Shown in pieces: positions 24,329 to 35,048 of a stretch of DNA of 64,000 bases. The stretch comes from Rhizophagus clarus. Lineage: Eukaryota > Glomeromycota > Glomeromycetes > Glomerales > Glomeraceae. The first letter of the stretch is position 1. Each line of letters begins with the position of its first letter. The notes under the pieces are model-generated. The model saw nothing but the letters and a program-made list of their open reading frames with translations, did not search any database and was not told the DNA's origin. The translations under genes were made by a program, and so were the position numbers. The stretch lies in assembly GCA_015698045.1 (NCBI GenBank), contig BLAL01000012.1:1178001-1242000 (forward strand), given 5' to 3'.

Positions 24329-25745
24329 ATGTTTAGAGTAAACAGAGATATTCTTTACTTAATATTCTTTAAAGAATTACAAAATGATAAAAACATACCT
24401 TATTCATGTCTCTCAGTTAATAATACTCGGTGCGAAATAATTATTCCAATTTTATGGAAAAATCCTTGGATGGAAATAAGAAATTATTTAACGTAATTTT
24501 TTCATACTTGTCAAAAGAATTAAAGATTAAGTTAAGTCAAGACAAAGATTTTTTTATGATAAATTCATACAAGAGACCTTTTTTTGATTATATTAGTTTT
24601 TGTAAACATTTAAATTTTATTGAAATTGAAAGAATAATTGATATTTGTATGAAATACCAAGGAAACCAAGTAATTTTAGTTAAAAATGAGATAATCAACG
24701 CTTTTATTAATGAAAAAACAAGATTTACACATTTATATTTACCTCAACAATTTGTTTATCAAATACATCTTATCCCTGGAGCTGAACAATGTTTTTCAAA
24801 CCTTAAATTTCTTTACTGTAAAACGAACGTAGATGAGAAGGTTTTAATTGGGTTAACGGAAATATGTAAATCCATTACGAGATTGGAACTTTTTATCGAA
24901 AAGTTTAATAATAATTATGGGATTGTTAAATTCATTGAGTCTCAAAATAATTATATAATATACACTTTGAAACTGAGGATCAATTCGCTGAAGAATCATT
25001 TTGTAAAATTCTTGAAAATTCGTTGATTAAACATGCGAATACTATACAATATTTTAAGATGACAAAACCACTTACCACAAATATCCTTTCATCTTTTGTG
25101 AATTTAAAAATATTAGAATTGGTTGGTAAATTTAAATTTCGAAATATTAGATGAGGTTGTTTTGAATCTTTATCTTTACTTTTCTTACAAATCTTAAGGG
25201 CTAGCTTTGTCTCAATCCCCGTTCTAACAAGTTTAATCGAAAATACAAAGGGTTACCTTAGAGATATAAATATTCAATTTATAAATCATAGTGAAATTAA
25301 TAATAAGAGAATTATTCAGGCTATTTATCAAAATTGTCCGAATCTTTTATATCTTAAGATATTGTATAGAAATAGTAGTACTGAATTAGAAAATTTATTA
25401 ATTAATTGTCAACGTTTAATTGGTTTGTTTTTTATTATTAGTGATTTATTTGTTTCATTTAATTGGAAAGATTTATTTGAAGTTTTAACCAGATTATCTC
25501 CGACTAGTTTGTTTAAATTTAGTTTTAGTAATTGTTATAGGGAAATTAGTTTAGAGGCTTTGAAATTCTTTTTCGATAATTGGAAAGGTATGCATCCCAT
25601 GTTATTACATATGATTTCAAGAAAATGTACTTAAGATTTAGGTTTTTATTTGTTATTAGAAAAGTATAAAGCAAAAGGGATAATTAAAAAATTTAATTAT
25701 AATACTTGGTATGAACAAGTTTTTAAAGATTTTGAATGGATTTAA
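24329..25745 (+). pseudogene. F-box/LRR-like pseudogene
   Basis: The F-box start (MFRVNRDILYLIF) is readable and carries one extra Phe codon. A short deletion after ILWKNPW near 24470 shifts the frame. The second piece (24490-24950, …FTHLYLPQQFVYQIHLIPG…) is open until a shift near 24950. A TGA at about 25152 and a TAA at about 25632 then interrupt the LRR-like part (…FLQILRASF…, CPNLLYLKIL, LENLLINCQRL, FFDNWKGMHPMLL). The family tail (LLEKYKAKGIIKKF…DFEWI) is intact to the stop at 25745. Its length matches live copies, so this is a nearly complete gene broken by at least two indels and two stops. Conservation of long blocks argues for recent death. Confidence 0.85.
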
Positions 25746-26264
25746 TAAAAAAAAAACTTTAAATAATTATTTAGTTTATTATGATAAATTAGAAAATATT
25801 TTTATTTTCTTTTGATATAAGCAAAAATTTGTAAAAATAATAAATAATATATAATAATATAAAAAAAACACTTTTAATGTCTTGTTAATTTTAAGAGTTT
25901 AATCATTGCTGGAATCGTGTTCTTATTGTGATCTTGCTTATTAGAATGTGATTACATTTTGAAAGATTAACGATTTATTCGGAAGAAAGGTATAAAATAA
26001 CTTTTCGATATTTTTAGAGAACCAGTTAATTTGTAATGCAACACTGTATTTAGTTTAAAGATGTAATAAACAAGAGATAAAGCAATTGAAAACATAACGA
26101 AAACAAATAAAAAATTACCTTTAAATATAAGAAAAATCAATAATTATTTAGTTAATGTTACAGTGGGTTACATAACTTTGTTAGCGTACAACGAAATTTT
26201 CTTCTTACACTCTCCCGTATTATTGTAATTATTATATAAAAAATTTAGTTGGTGTGAATATCAT
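25746..26264. other. intergenic, nothing recognised
   Basis: AT-rich sequence between the dead F-box copy and the TGTCCGGA element. No gene or repeat is seen. Confidence 0.4.
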
Positions 26265-26912
26265 CCCTATAAAAAATATGTGTCCGGATAATGTCCAGAA
26301 AATGTCTGGAAAAATTTTCTAAAATATTGTCCAGAAATTCAGGACACTGTGTCCGGAAACTGTTCCGAAAACACTGCATTTTCGGGATATTAGGAATTTG
26401 TCCTGAAATTGTCCGGAAATGTATTTTCGTAAAATTTTGCCACATAAGATGATCAATGGATAGATGATCATCATTATTCCTTAACCCAAAAATTTTTATA
26501 TCATAGATATATAGTATTTTTGCCTGCTCTGCAATTTTAATTAGTACGACAGAAAAGATTTTGAATGTCAGTTTTGTGCTTTTGCATTTTTTTACAAAAT
26601 TAATTTATCCTTTTTTGGAAATAGTATCCAGAATTTGTCCTGAACTTTTTCATGTCCGGAATTTGTCTATCTGGTTTTTTTACTATGTCCAGAATTTGTC
26701 CAGGTTTAACTGTCCGAAATTTGTCCAAAATTTTATACCGAACAAATACTGGACGAATTCTGGACAAAGTTAGGACATGTCAAAATTTTAAGTATCAGAA
26801 GTGTATCAGACATGTACCAAAAAAGTGGACATTTTCCGGACATATCAGATTTATTCTGGACATTTTTCAGACATTTTTGATAACATTTTCCGGACATTTA
26901 TTTTTTATAGGG
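26265..26912. mobile_element. TGTCCGGA-type inverted-repeat element, copy 1
   Basis: A 648-bp element with termini CCCTATAAAAAATATGTGTC and the complement ending TTTTTTATAGGG. It is flanked by the trinucleotide CAT on both sides (26262-26264 and 26913-26915), a likely 3-bp target-site duplication. The interior is built from dozens of variants of TGTCCGGAAATTTGTCC in both orientations, so nearly the whole element can fold on itself. No transposase is present and open frames inside are shadows of the repeat. A second copy lies at 48576-49130. Confidence 0.8.
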
Positions 26913-27303
26913 CATATAAATAACGTATTAATGGATTTAATACAATTTGACACAAATAAATACAATAAATACAGAAACTTACCAACTATAATAAATTACC
27001 AAAATTATGATATTTTAAATTAGTTTAAATTATATGTAAATATCATGCAAATATATAGTAATAGAATTAAATAAATGACTTGCTCCCTGTATTATTAAAT
27101 AGTTTTTAAATAACTAAATAAGGAACTCTTATGAAAAGCTAGATTTCATTGCACTTTTTCCAAAAACTCTTCGAACGTCTCCGGTCTATAATTATATATT
27201 TTCTAATATTATTTAGATTAACGGATCAGTCTGATAGTTGAAATTATCTGTTTATCAACTCAAAACTCATTCAAAAATCCGAACGATCAGAATTGAACAG
27301 GCC
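26913..27303. other. spacer, nothing recognised
   Basis: AT-rich spacer between two inverted-repeat elements, with no gene or repeat seen. Confidence 0.4.
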
Positions 27304-27794
27304 TAGTATTGTTGATAAAAACCGTTATCCGGATAAACTCAAAAAATTGTCCGGTGCGGATTATCCGATTCGGATAATCCGGATAAGATATACTGTATAT
27401 CTTTTTTTCGTAGATCGGTCTTAATAAGTCATTAACGTGTAAAACTTGATTTCGGCCGACACTATGAATTTACCTAAATTATATTAACAGTTTCAATACT
27501 TTGAAAATTTTTAAAAATATGACAATTGTACATAATATCATTATTATATATAAAATAAATTAAAAAGCTATGAAAATGATGGTAAACTATAAAGATTATA
27601 CACAAGAATTATGCATAAAAATAAGTATTACAAAGATAGTAGTGTTTAGAACGAAATCTATTTATCTGCGCCACGAATACGTGCGTAAATTTGATTTTTT
27701 TTTTTTTACCCAGTTTCCGGATATATTTTAACCGGAAATTTATTCACGGCTATCTGGTAATCTGGGTATCCGGAATACGTTATTTTCCATACTA
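27304..27794. mobile_element. possible inverted-repeat element rich in ATCCGGAT
   Basis: The ends share an imperfect inverted repeat: TAGTATTGTTGATAAAAACC at left and TAGTATGGAAAATAACG read inward from the right. TATCCGGATA-type palindromic words lie just inside both ends. No clear target-site duplication is found. The TAG-initial ends resemble hAT-derived MITEs, but the assignment is tentative. Confidence 0.45.
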
Positions 27795-27938
27795 GGTCTC
27801 ATTAAAGTTGTGTGTAATGATATTCAGTGGCTATCCATGGTCCAGTAATACAATTGTGCCACCTTTTGGTTTTTTATAGTGCTACAATATTTAAGTTTAT
27901 TATTAAAGTTTTTTTTTCAAAGTAACTTAAATTTTAGG

Positions 27939-27946
27939 TATAAATA
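27939..27946 (+). promoter_or_regulatory. probable TATA box of the P450 gene
   Basis: TATAAATA lies about 82 bp before the P450 ATG, followed by a long pyrimidine/T-rich leader. It is placed by pattern and position only. Confidence 0.4.
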
Positions 27947-28027
27947 TAAAGGCATAAGATTTTTATTTATTTACTTCCTCCCCCTTTTTTATTTATTTTC
28001 TTTTTTTTTTTTTTTCTAAAAAAAAAA

Positions 28028-29748
28028 ATGATATCTACGATTATCTTTCCATTCGGAAATTTTGACGCATTTTCTATTTTGTTAGTTTTGATAATTCTTT
28101 ATGCAACTAGATATTATTATCATTATTTTACTCGACCGAATCCTTTACCCGGTCCATTCCCGCTTCCAATTCTTGGTAACGTTCATCAAAAAAGAGAATT
28201 TGAATATAATGATTGGTTGATGACAATGCATAAAAAATATGGAGATATATTTGAAATAAATATGGCAGGGAAACGTATAATCGTATTATGTAGGATTGAT
28301 TTAATTAAAAATATGAATATAACTTCAACAAAAACTAAATATCCTTTTAGAAATATTCAATTAGAAGGAGCCGTTGAATATGGATTACAAGGAATAGCCA
28401 GTAATAATGATCTAAAATCTTGGAAATACAAACGTCAATTTTATAGTCAAGCTATGATGACCCCAAGTTTTAATTATCAAGCTATTGAATGGACTAATGA
28501 ATTATGGAATGAAATGGAAACTTGTTGGAATAATCTCGGAGAAAATTATGAATTGGATCTCATTAAGTGGATGTATAGATTCACTAATGAAATAATTTTT
28601 AGGATTTCAACTGGTGTGAAAAATGATTCCGTCACTTCTTATTATAAAAAAATCACTCTTGAAAATAATAATATTACTTTAAATGAAAAAGAAATAGGAA
28701 AAATTGAGGAATCCGAAAAATTTATTAAATCAATCGATACTTTTTTGAAAGGAATTATTTATTTTGTCATCTTTAACAAGTTCATGCGTCATTACGTTCC
28801 TTTTATTCGTGGAAAAGTAAAAAACTTATTGAAAAATAGAGATTATCTGTATGATAAAATATTTGACATTATTAAAAAAAGAAGGATTGAGATTGAGAAT
28901 ACACCTTTAGATCAACCTCTTCGTCACGATATGTTAATGTCTCAAATAACCGCAAATACGCCACGTGATATTAGCTCGGTAAAACACGCTGATGTTGATT
29001 TATTAAGACCAATGACAGATAATGAAATTTTTGGAAGTATAATTGATTCCATGGCCGGAGGAACTGCTACTGTAAGTAAAAAAAAAATCATTTTTTCTTT
29101 TTAAAATGTATTCACTTTCAAAAAAAATTGACCTTTTTTTTTTGAAAAAAAAAACAAATATTTTAGATAGCAAATTTGTTTTGTTTTATTGTGTATTATC
29201 TCGGACACTATCCTGAAGTGAAACAACGGTTTCGACAAGAATTAGATTCTGTTCTTGGAACAACATCCATAACATATAATGATCTTGATAAATTGCAATA
29301 TTGTGATGCAATTATTAAAGAAGTGAGTCGACATTGTCCTGTAAGTTTTTCAATTGGTCGTGTAAATGCTGAAAAGGATGATGTTGGAGGATTTAGTTGG
29401 CCAGAAGGAACTTCATTTTCAATGTTTTATTATGCAATGATGAGGCGCAAAGATTATTGGACCGATCCAGAAAAATTCGATCCCAATAGATTTTATAAAA
29501 TTGAAGAAAGTGATAAATATTTACTTGAAAAGCAATATGCTAAAAATGCTTATACTATGTTTGGAGATGGAATTAGAATTTGTCCTGGAAGAAAATTAGC
29601 AATGATAGAATTAAAATGTTTATTAGCATCAATTTATAGAAAATATGATCTTGAATTGGCAGATACGAATGCACCACTTAAATATAATTCCAATGTTATC
29701 ACGGTTTGTAAAGAGTTGAATGTTAGATTTAAACCAAGAAAATTCTAA
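28028..29748 (+). CDS. cytochrome P450 monooxygenase, membrane-anchored
   Basis: Two exons, 28028-29071 and 29167-29748, join in phase across a 95-bp GTAAGT…TTTTAG intron and give 541 aa. The N-terminus has a hydrophobic anchor (about 11-32) and a proline hinge (PNPLPGPFPLPILGN), as in endoplasmic-reticulum P450s. Near residues 341-350 the I-helix oxygen-binding motif AGGTAT is split from IAN by the intron. The K-helix ExxR is EVSR at about 400-403, the PERF-like motif is FDPNRF, and the haem loop is FGDGIRICPG with the iron-ligating Cys at about 487. All core motifs are present, so the enzyme should be active. It needs a P450 reductase elsewhere in the genome. The substrate cannot be read from sequence; it is not evidently CYP51. 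It stands alone, without a biosynthetic cluster. Confidence 0.93.
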
Positions 29749-30412
29749 AAATAGGATTATTTGTCATAAAAGCTCATTTATATTATAATAAATTTTAATT
29801 TATTTATTTATTTTGTTAAAAGAAGTGCTAAATTGCTAATCAAATTTTTTTTATTGCAAGTACATCCTAAATTTGATCCAAAAAAAGCGATATAGTTTAA
29901 CCATTACACACTTGTAGCTACTTTTCCACTGTACTGTATATTGATTAATTGTTAAATTTGTTATTATAATTTGCAGTTTTTAAAAAATTACAAGTTGACA
30001 GTGGTAACGAAAACCAAAGTTATTGAAAGATTAAATATGCCAAAGTTCGCTATCAACACACACTACAACAACGCTTCACTAAATAAAATATCTCAATAAC
30101 ACCTTCTTCAATATAATTTTCAATTAATTTTATATTTTCTTCATTTTTATCTAAACTCTCTTGACGGATATCATTCGTAATGATCACCAGCAGAAAATTT
30201 TCTAAGGTTGATACAGAACTTAGCGTTCTCAGTAATTTATTTGCCGATCTGTGTTATCTAAGCTAACTCTTTTCAAATATTTTGCTATCAATCTTAAATC
30301 ATTGCGCATCGGATTAACCATTTTTCCATATATAAATAACGTTTCGCCGCTATTTAATTTAACTTAATACGAATTAATAATATTTTCCTTGTTCAACAAA
30401 TAATTCATCAAA
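29749..30412. other. intergenic with a decayed coding-like patch on the minus strand
   Basis: Between the P450 and the kinase, the minus strand at about 30330-30075 reads in pieces as protein (NPMRNDLRLIAKYLKRVSLD… and LDKNEENIKLIENYIEEGVI…) with frame changes. The last part faintly resembles the KYKxEGI tail of the F-box family. It may be a remnant of such a gene. Nothing else is seen. Confidence 0.25.
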
Positions 30413-31868
30413 ATGGACGAAATAAAACTTAGTGATGATGTATTTGAGCGAATAAAAGATTTTAATGGTTATTGGGAATTAACTGAGAAACAAAGATCGT
30501 TAATTGATAAACTGATATTAAATGAAGAATTAAAACAACTTTGTAAGGAGAATGGTTTATGTAAGGAATGTAAATGGATTAAAAGAAATTATCATTGGTG
30601 TAATTATTGTCATGTTCAACAATATTCCAAAAATTGGACAAGTGAAGATAATGAAGTTGATAAATTTATTCAAAAAACACAACTAAAAGCTGAAAATGAA
30701 TATCAATTTTTAGAGTGGGTTGAATATGATAAATTTGAAAATATTGAATATTTTGCAAAAGGGGGATTTGGAACCACTTATAAAGCAATTTGGAAAGATG
30801 GATGTATTAAATTTTATGGTGAACAATGGGAAAGAAGTGGAGAAACGAAAGTTGCTTTAAAATGTTTACATGACTCACAAAACATTACAGTAAAATTTTT
30901 AAAAAGAGTATGATATTTTTTTATAAACTATATCATTATCTTTTTTTAATGCTAAACTAACTATAATTTTCTTTTAAGATAGAGTCATATATTTTAACAA
31001 GTGGATATGAGAGTGGTTGGATAGTTCGTTGTTTTGGTATTACCAAAGATCCAAAAACAAATAATTTTATAATGGTGATGGAATTAATAAAATACAGTTT
31101 AAGACAATTTTTGGATGACTATTTTAATTCATTAAGTTGGAATCAAAAAATGGATATATTGCGCGTGGTCTTGCAGAAATTCATAATGATGATGATGGTA
31201 AATTATTCCATCGTGATCTTCATTGTGCCATTGTGGCAATTTATTAACTAACCAATATAAAGAAACATACGTTACAGATTTGGGATTATGTCAACGAGAA
31301 AATGATCAAAGTGACAATAAAAAAATATATGAAGTATTACCTTATGAAGCACCAGAGGTATTAAGGGAAAAGGAATATACTCAAGCAAGCGATATTTATG
31401 GATTTGGAAATATTGCATATGAAGTTTGTACAAGATTACCTCCTTATCATGATATGGCTCATGATGAATTCTTGGCCATCAAAATTTGTCAAGGGTTAAG
31501 ACCAAAATCTAATTATAAAATCCCTCAACCAATTGTTGATATAATTAATCAATGTTGGGATGCAAACCCTTCAGAACGACCTGAAGTACATGGTTTATAT
31601 GAGTTATTTACTTATTTAAATCATTCTCAAGATATTGAAAATTCAGCTTTCTATAAACATTTTAAAGAAGTGGATGAAATTAACAAAAAGTCGACATCTT
31701 CAACGGTTCAGTCACCATCATCGTCTACTAGCTAGTGCTCTATCATATATGATACATCCTCATGCAATTTACACAAGTAGACTTTTAGATTTTAAAAATC
31801 TTCCAGAACCAAAAAATGCAGACAATAATGATGAATTACTTGGAATAGAATATTCAGGTATAATTTAA
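30413..31868 (+). pseudogene. protein kinase pseudogene (Rhizophagus Cys-rich/TKL-like family)
   Basis: Exon 1 (30413-30907) encodes an N-terminal region with paired CxxC motifs (CKECKW, CNYCHV), the family linker (NWTSEDNEVDKFIQ), the glycine loop AKGGFGTTYKA and the VALK lysine. A 71-bp intron (GTATGA…TTTTAAG, 30908-30978) keeps phase into SYILTSGYESGWIVRCFGIT and the MVMELIKY hinge. A small deletion near 31155 shifts the frame just before ARGLAEIHND. Eight duplicated bases near 31228 shift it again inside HRDLHCGN. DLG (for DFG) and the APEVL motif are then readable, and a third shift near 31735 precedes the conserved tail (HPHAIYTSRLLDFKNLPEP). Catalytic motifs survive individually but no single frame carries them all, so the locus is most likely dead. 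Sequencing error is the main alternative for any single shift. Confidence 0.85.
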
Positions 31869-32236
31869 TATAATAATTTAATTAGTATTATATTGTTAAT
31901 AATTGAATCTTTAAGAATGGGTTTTACTAAACTTAATACTTGTGATATTTTTATTCTATTAAATTTTTATTAACTATTTTATCATTATTTTTTTTTATTA
32001 TGAGTGAAAGTAATTAAACACACTTTACTTGAAATGGGAATATTTCGTGCATAAGGCATGATGGAAATAATATGAGACTCATACTATTCATATCTGGAAA
32101 ACATACATGTTAAAAATTGATATATATTGTAGTAAAAAATATTTATATTAATAAATTGATTATAGTAGATAATAATAAGCAGTATAAGTAGTATCATTAC
32201 TAATAAACAAAGAAATTGAGTATACATATATTATGT
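31869..32236. other. intergenic, nothing recognised
   Basis: AT-rich 3' flank of the kinase pseudogene. No gene or repeat is seen. Confidence 0.4.
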
Positions 32237-32352
32237 TTATCTAACGAAATTTAAATCAACTTCCCATAAACCCAAAGATGAATATTCGAATTTATCAACT
32301 AAGAGAAAGTGTTTTTCTGGCAGTATTAATAAGTTGTCAAATAACTCATTAA
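32237..32352 (-). pseudogene. coding-like 3' fragment
   Basis: About 38 codons on the minus strand read INELFDNLLILPEKHFLLVD and on to a stop at 32237. The composition is protein-like, but there is no start and no recognised family. It lies on the same strand as the remnant at 32808-33050 and could be a further piece of that gene. Confidence 0.25.
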
Positions 32353-32807
32353 TATATTGTATCATCCATCAAAGTTTTTATACTATTCTTGGAGCAATAC
32401 TATTTTTTTAAAGGAAAAAATTTATTATAACGCTAACGTGAAAAAAAGCTTACATTCGCACTCCTTGTCTATATATATAGCCGAATCTTTACACCTTGTC
32501 AAAAACCTCCTTTGTTCCGTTCGTTGTGTCATCTTGTAGGTGTTTGTATCAAATTGTGAATTTCACGTGATGGGTTGATCTTTTGAGTTGGCACGCTCAT
32601 TAACTATGTTTACTGTACTGTACTGATTAAGACATCCCATGTATCATAAAAATACTCTATTTTACTGTAAGGAAAAAAATTACATGATGTATTCCTTAAA
32701 GCTGATAGTAGTGGCATTAATATTGATTTTTGGTTAAATAGTTAGATAAATGAATGATTTTTTTCACAGTAAAATTTAAAAATTTATTCATAAGAACAAA
32801 AATCTCA

Positions 32808-33050
32808 CTAAACATATATAAATGAACAATTTACGTCTGTAATAATTCCAATTGTTCCATTGTGAAGCCAGCAAATAGTTTTTGATTTGAAAGTTTTTTC
32901 AGTTAAATTTGCGTTCCACTGTTTATTTATAGTATCCATTAAATAAAGGCAATTATGTTCAGGTTCATTATTGTATTATCTTCTTTTCTCATAACAGCAA
33001 TAGCTTCTTTTATTATAAAATTGTTGCTCTCTCATTTTAGTAACTGAATA
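32808..33050 (-). pseudogene. coding-like remnant, unrecognised
   Basis: The minus strand reads FIIKEAIAVMRKEDNT, then after a frame change NEPEHNCLYLMDTINKQWNA, and continues through a Trp-containing segment to a stop at 32808. The two blocks look helical and protein-like, and one indel separates them. There is no recognised domain. It is probably the broken end of a gene whose other parts are lost or lie at 32237-32352. Confidence 0.3.
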
Positions 33051-33424
33051 AATAATGCAAATTAAGGTGAGTTTCGTTGGCATAGTTATTTATTTTACTA
33101 TTTATTTATATTATTTATATAAGAAAGAGTTTATTTATGTAAGAAACAGATATTTAAATTCCTTTTTTTTTTTGAAAAAGAGATCTTATTTATTTAAATA
33201 TTTTTTTTTTATAAAACAAAAATGATTTGTATCATCATCAATTATTTTTACACGATCATTTTTATTGCATAAAATGTATCTAGTAATTATTTATTAATCT
33301 TTTTTTTATAAAAAATTGTATGAGTGTCAAATATTTTGATATAATCATTTTATTACATAAAAATCCTATATGCATATTTAGTAGTTATTTATTAGCCTTT
33401 TTAATTCGTAATTCATGTAACAAT

Positions 33425-34165
33425 CGGAACAGACTCACAAATCTGCATTTCGTACATAATTTGTATATAGATAAATCAGTCAATTTTTAGCCGAATTGGC
33501 TAAACATTTTATTGATAAAACTTGGACATTAGATCCATATTATCCAAGTATTAATTATGGCGGTTATGAAGTTTAAAATTTCACAAATAATTGTTGATTA
33601 ACAAAATTTTAGTAAAAATGCCTTGCAATTTTTTATTAATAAAAATGTGTACTAGAAGGTTCAAAACTTATATTTATATATGCATTTTGACATATATTAA
33701 TGGATTTTTTTTTAAAAAAAATAATATAAATAATAAGATTATTCCCATTTTAAGGTTAACAGTTTTATTTAATAAAAAAAATTTTCCAAATTTTTTAAAT
33801 TTTCCCAATTGACAACTTTTAAGAATTATTTGTGAAATTATAAATTTTACAAATGCTACAATTAATACTTGAACAAAATAGATCCAATGACAGTGTTTTC
33901 TCAGTAAAATTTCAGCTAACTTAGCCGATTTACCACTGATTTACCTATATAAGAAATGCAGATTTCCCAATTTTTTTAAATTTTCCTAATTGACAACATT
34001 TAAGAATTATTTGCGAAATTATAAGTTTTAACAAATGCTACAATTAATACTTAAATAAAATAGACCCAATGTCAGAGTTTTCTCAGTAATAATATCTGTC
34101 AATCTGGCTAAAAATTGACCGATTTACCTATGTAAGAAACGCAGACTGTCTGAACCGTAAATATA
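33425..34165. repeat. three related copies: one inverted arm and a direct duplication
   Basis: Segment A (about 33425-33610), read in reverse, matches segments B (about 33783-33960) and C (about 33963-34150). B and C are tandem copies of about 180 bp, both running TTTTCCCAATT/TTTTCCTAATT, GACAAC.TTTAAGAATTATTTG, GCTACAATTAATACTT, AATAGA.CCAATG.CAG, TTTTCTCAGTAA and CGATTTACCTAT.TAAGAAA.GCAGA. A and C are thus the arms of a large hairpin of about 180 bp per arm. A carries a short open segment (TWTLDPYYPSINYGGYEV then stop) that B and C have lost. This may be a non-autonomous element with long inverted ends or a rearranged gene fragment. Confidence 0.6.
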
Positions 34166-35000
34166 TGATCTATACAATACATCTGGGCATTGCTCATTGA
34201 GGAAAATTCGAAAAAAAACATTATCATGCTGAATGTTTCAATTCGAAAATTAGATAATGTGTATTTTTTAAAATTTTAATTCGAGATGATTATTTTTCTT
34301 TGTATCTTAAAACGATAAAAAAAAAATTATTGGATGTATGGTGTGGTGAGCATAATTTTCGCACACTAAAAATTTTAAAAAATTTAAATCATTTGCAGTA
34401 TAACGACCTTTCGCTGCGCCACAAATTTAGATTTATTCGGAGAAATTTTTGCCTTTGCCAGTTTTTTTGTTAACAGTGACATTCTTACAGGTCAAAAAAA
34501 AAATTACAAGAGTTAGCATGTTCTTGAATAAAAGTTTTGTAAAGATTTTTTTTTTTTAATTTAGATTCTGAACAATACCTTTATATAATCGATCCCGCTA
34601 CACACCGACACTTGTAGCAATAAATAACCGAAGTTTCAAACCCTAATAAATGAAAGAAAAGAAAAAATTTTTTTTTATAGAATTCTATAAAATAGTTTTT
34701 ATGTTTGATCTAATCCTAATAAGTTATTTCCCAGATGGCGTTCATGCTTGCAGTGGCATTACTTACAACCATTTCCTTTTTGAACAATTTTACTTTGTTA
34801 TGAAAATAATATAAAGTATAAATTGTCAAACTTATTAATTCGTGATCCATGAGTCAACTGCAAGGAATCTGCAAGAAGGAGAGGAGTTGCATCAAATAAA
34901 AATAAACATTGTGTAAGAAGTAATTTTAAAAAGATATACTAATAGTAATTTTGGATAAATTTGGACATTAAAATATGTTGGTGTTGAAATGAGTTGACAT
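34166..35000. other. intergenic, nothing recognised
   Basis: AT-rich with A/T runs. No gene or clear repeat is seen before the nested hAT elements. Confidence 0.4.
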
Positions 35001-35048
35001 TAGGGATGCAAAAGTTCGGTTATAACCGGTCATATCCGGGGTTTTCCG

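Noticed and set aside
26561..27023. Cys/Ser/Phe-rich frames
   Set aside because: They are shadows of the TGTCCGGA repeat words inside the inverted-repeat element.
27304..27794. Treating the ATCCGGAT-rich element as another copy of the TGTCCGGA family
   Set aside because: The ends (TAGTATTG versus CCCTATAAA) and motif order differ; the shared CCGGA word alone is not enough.
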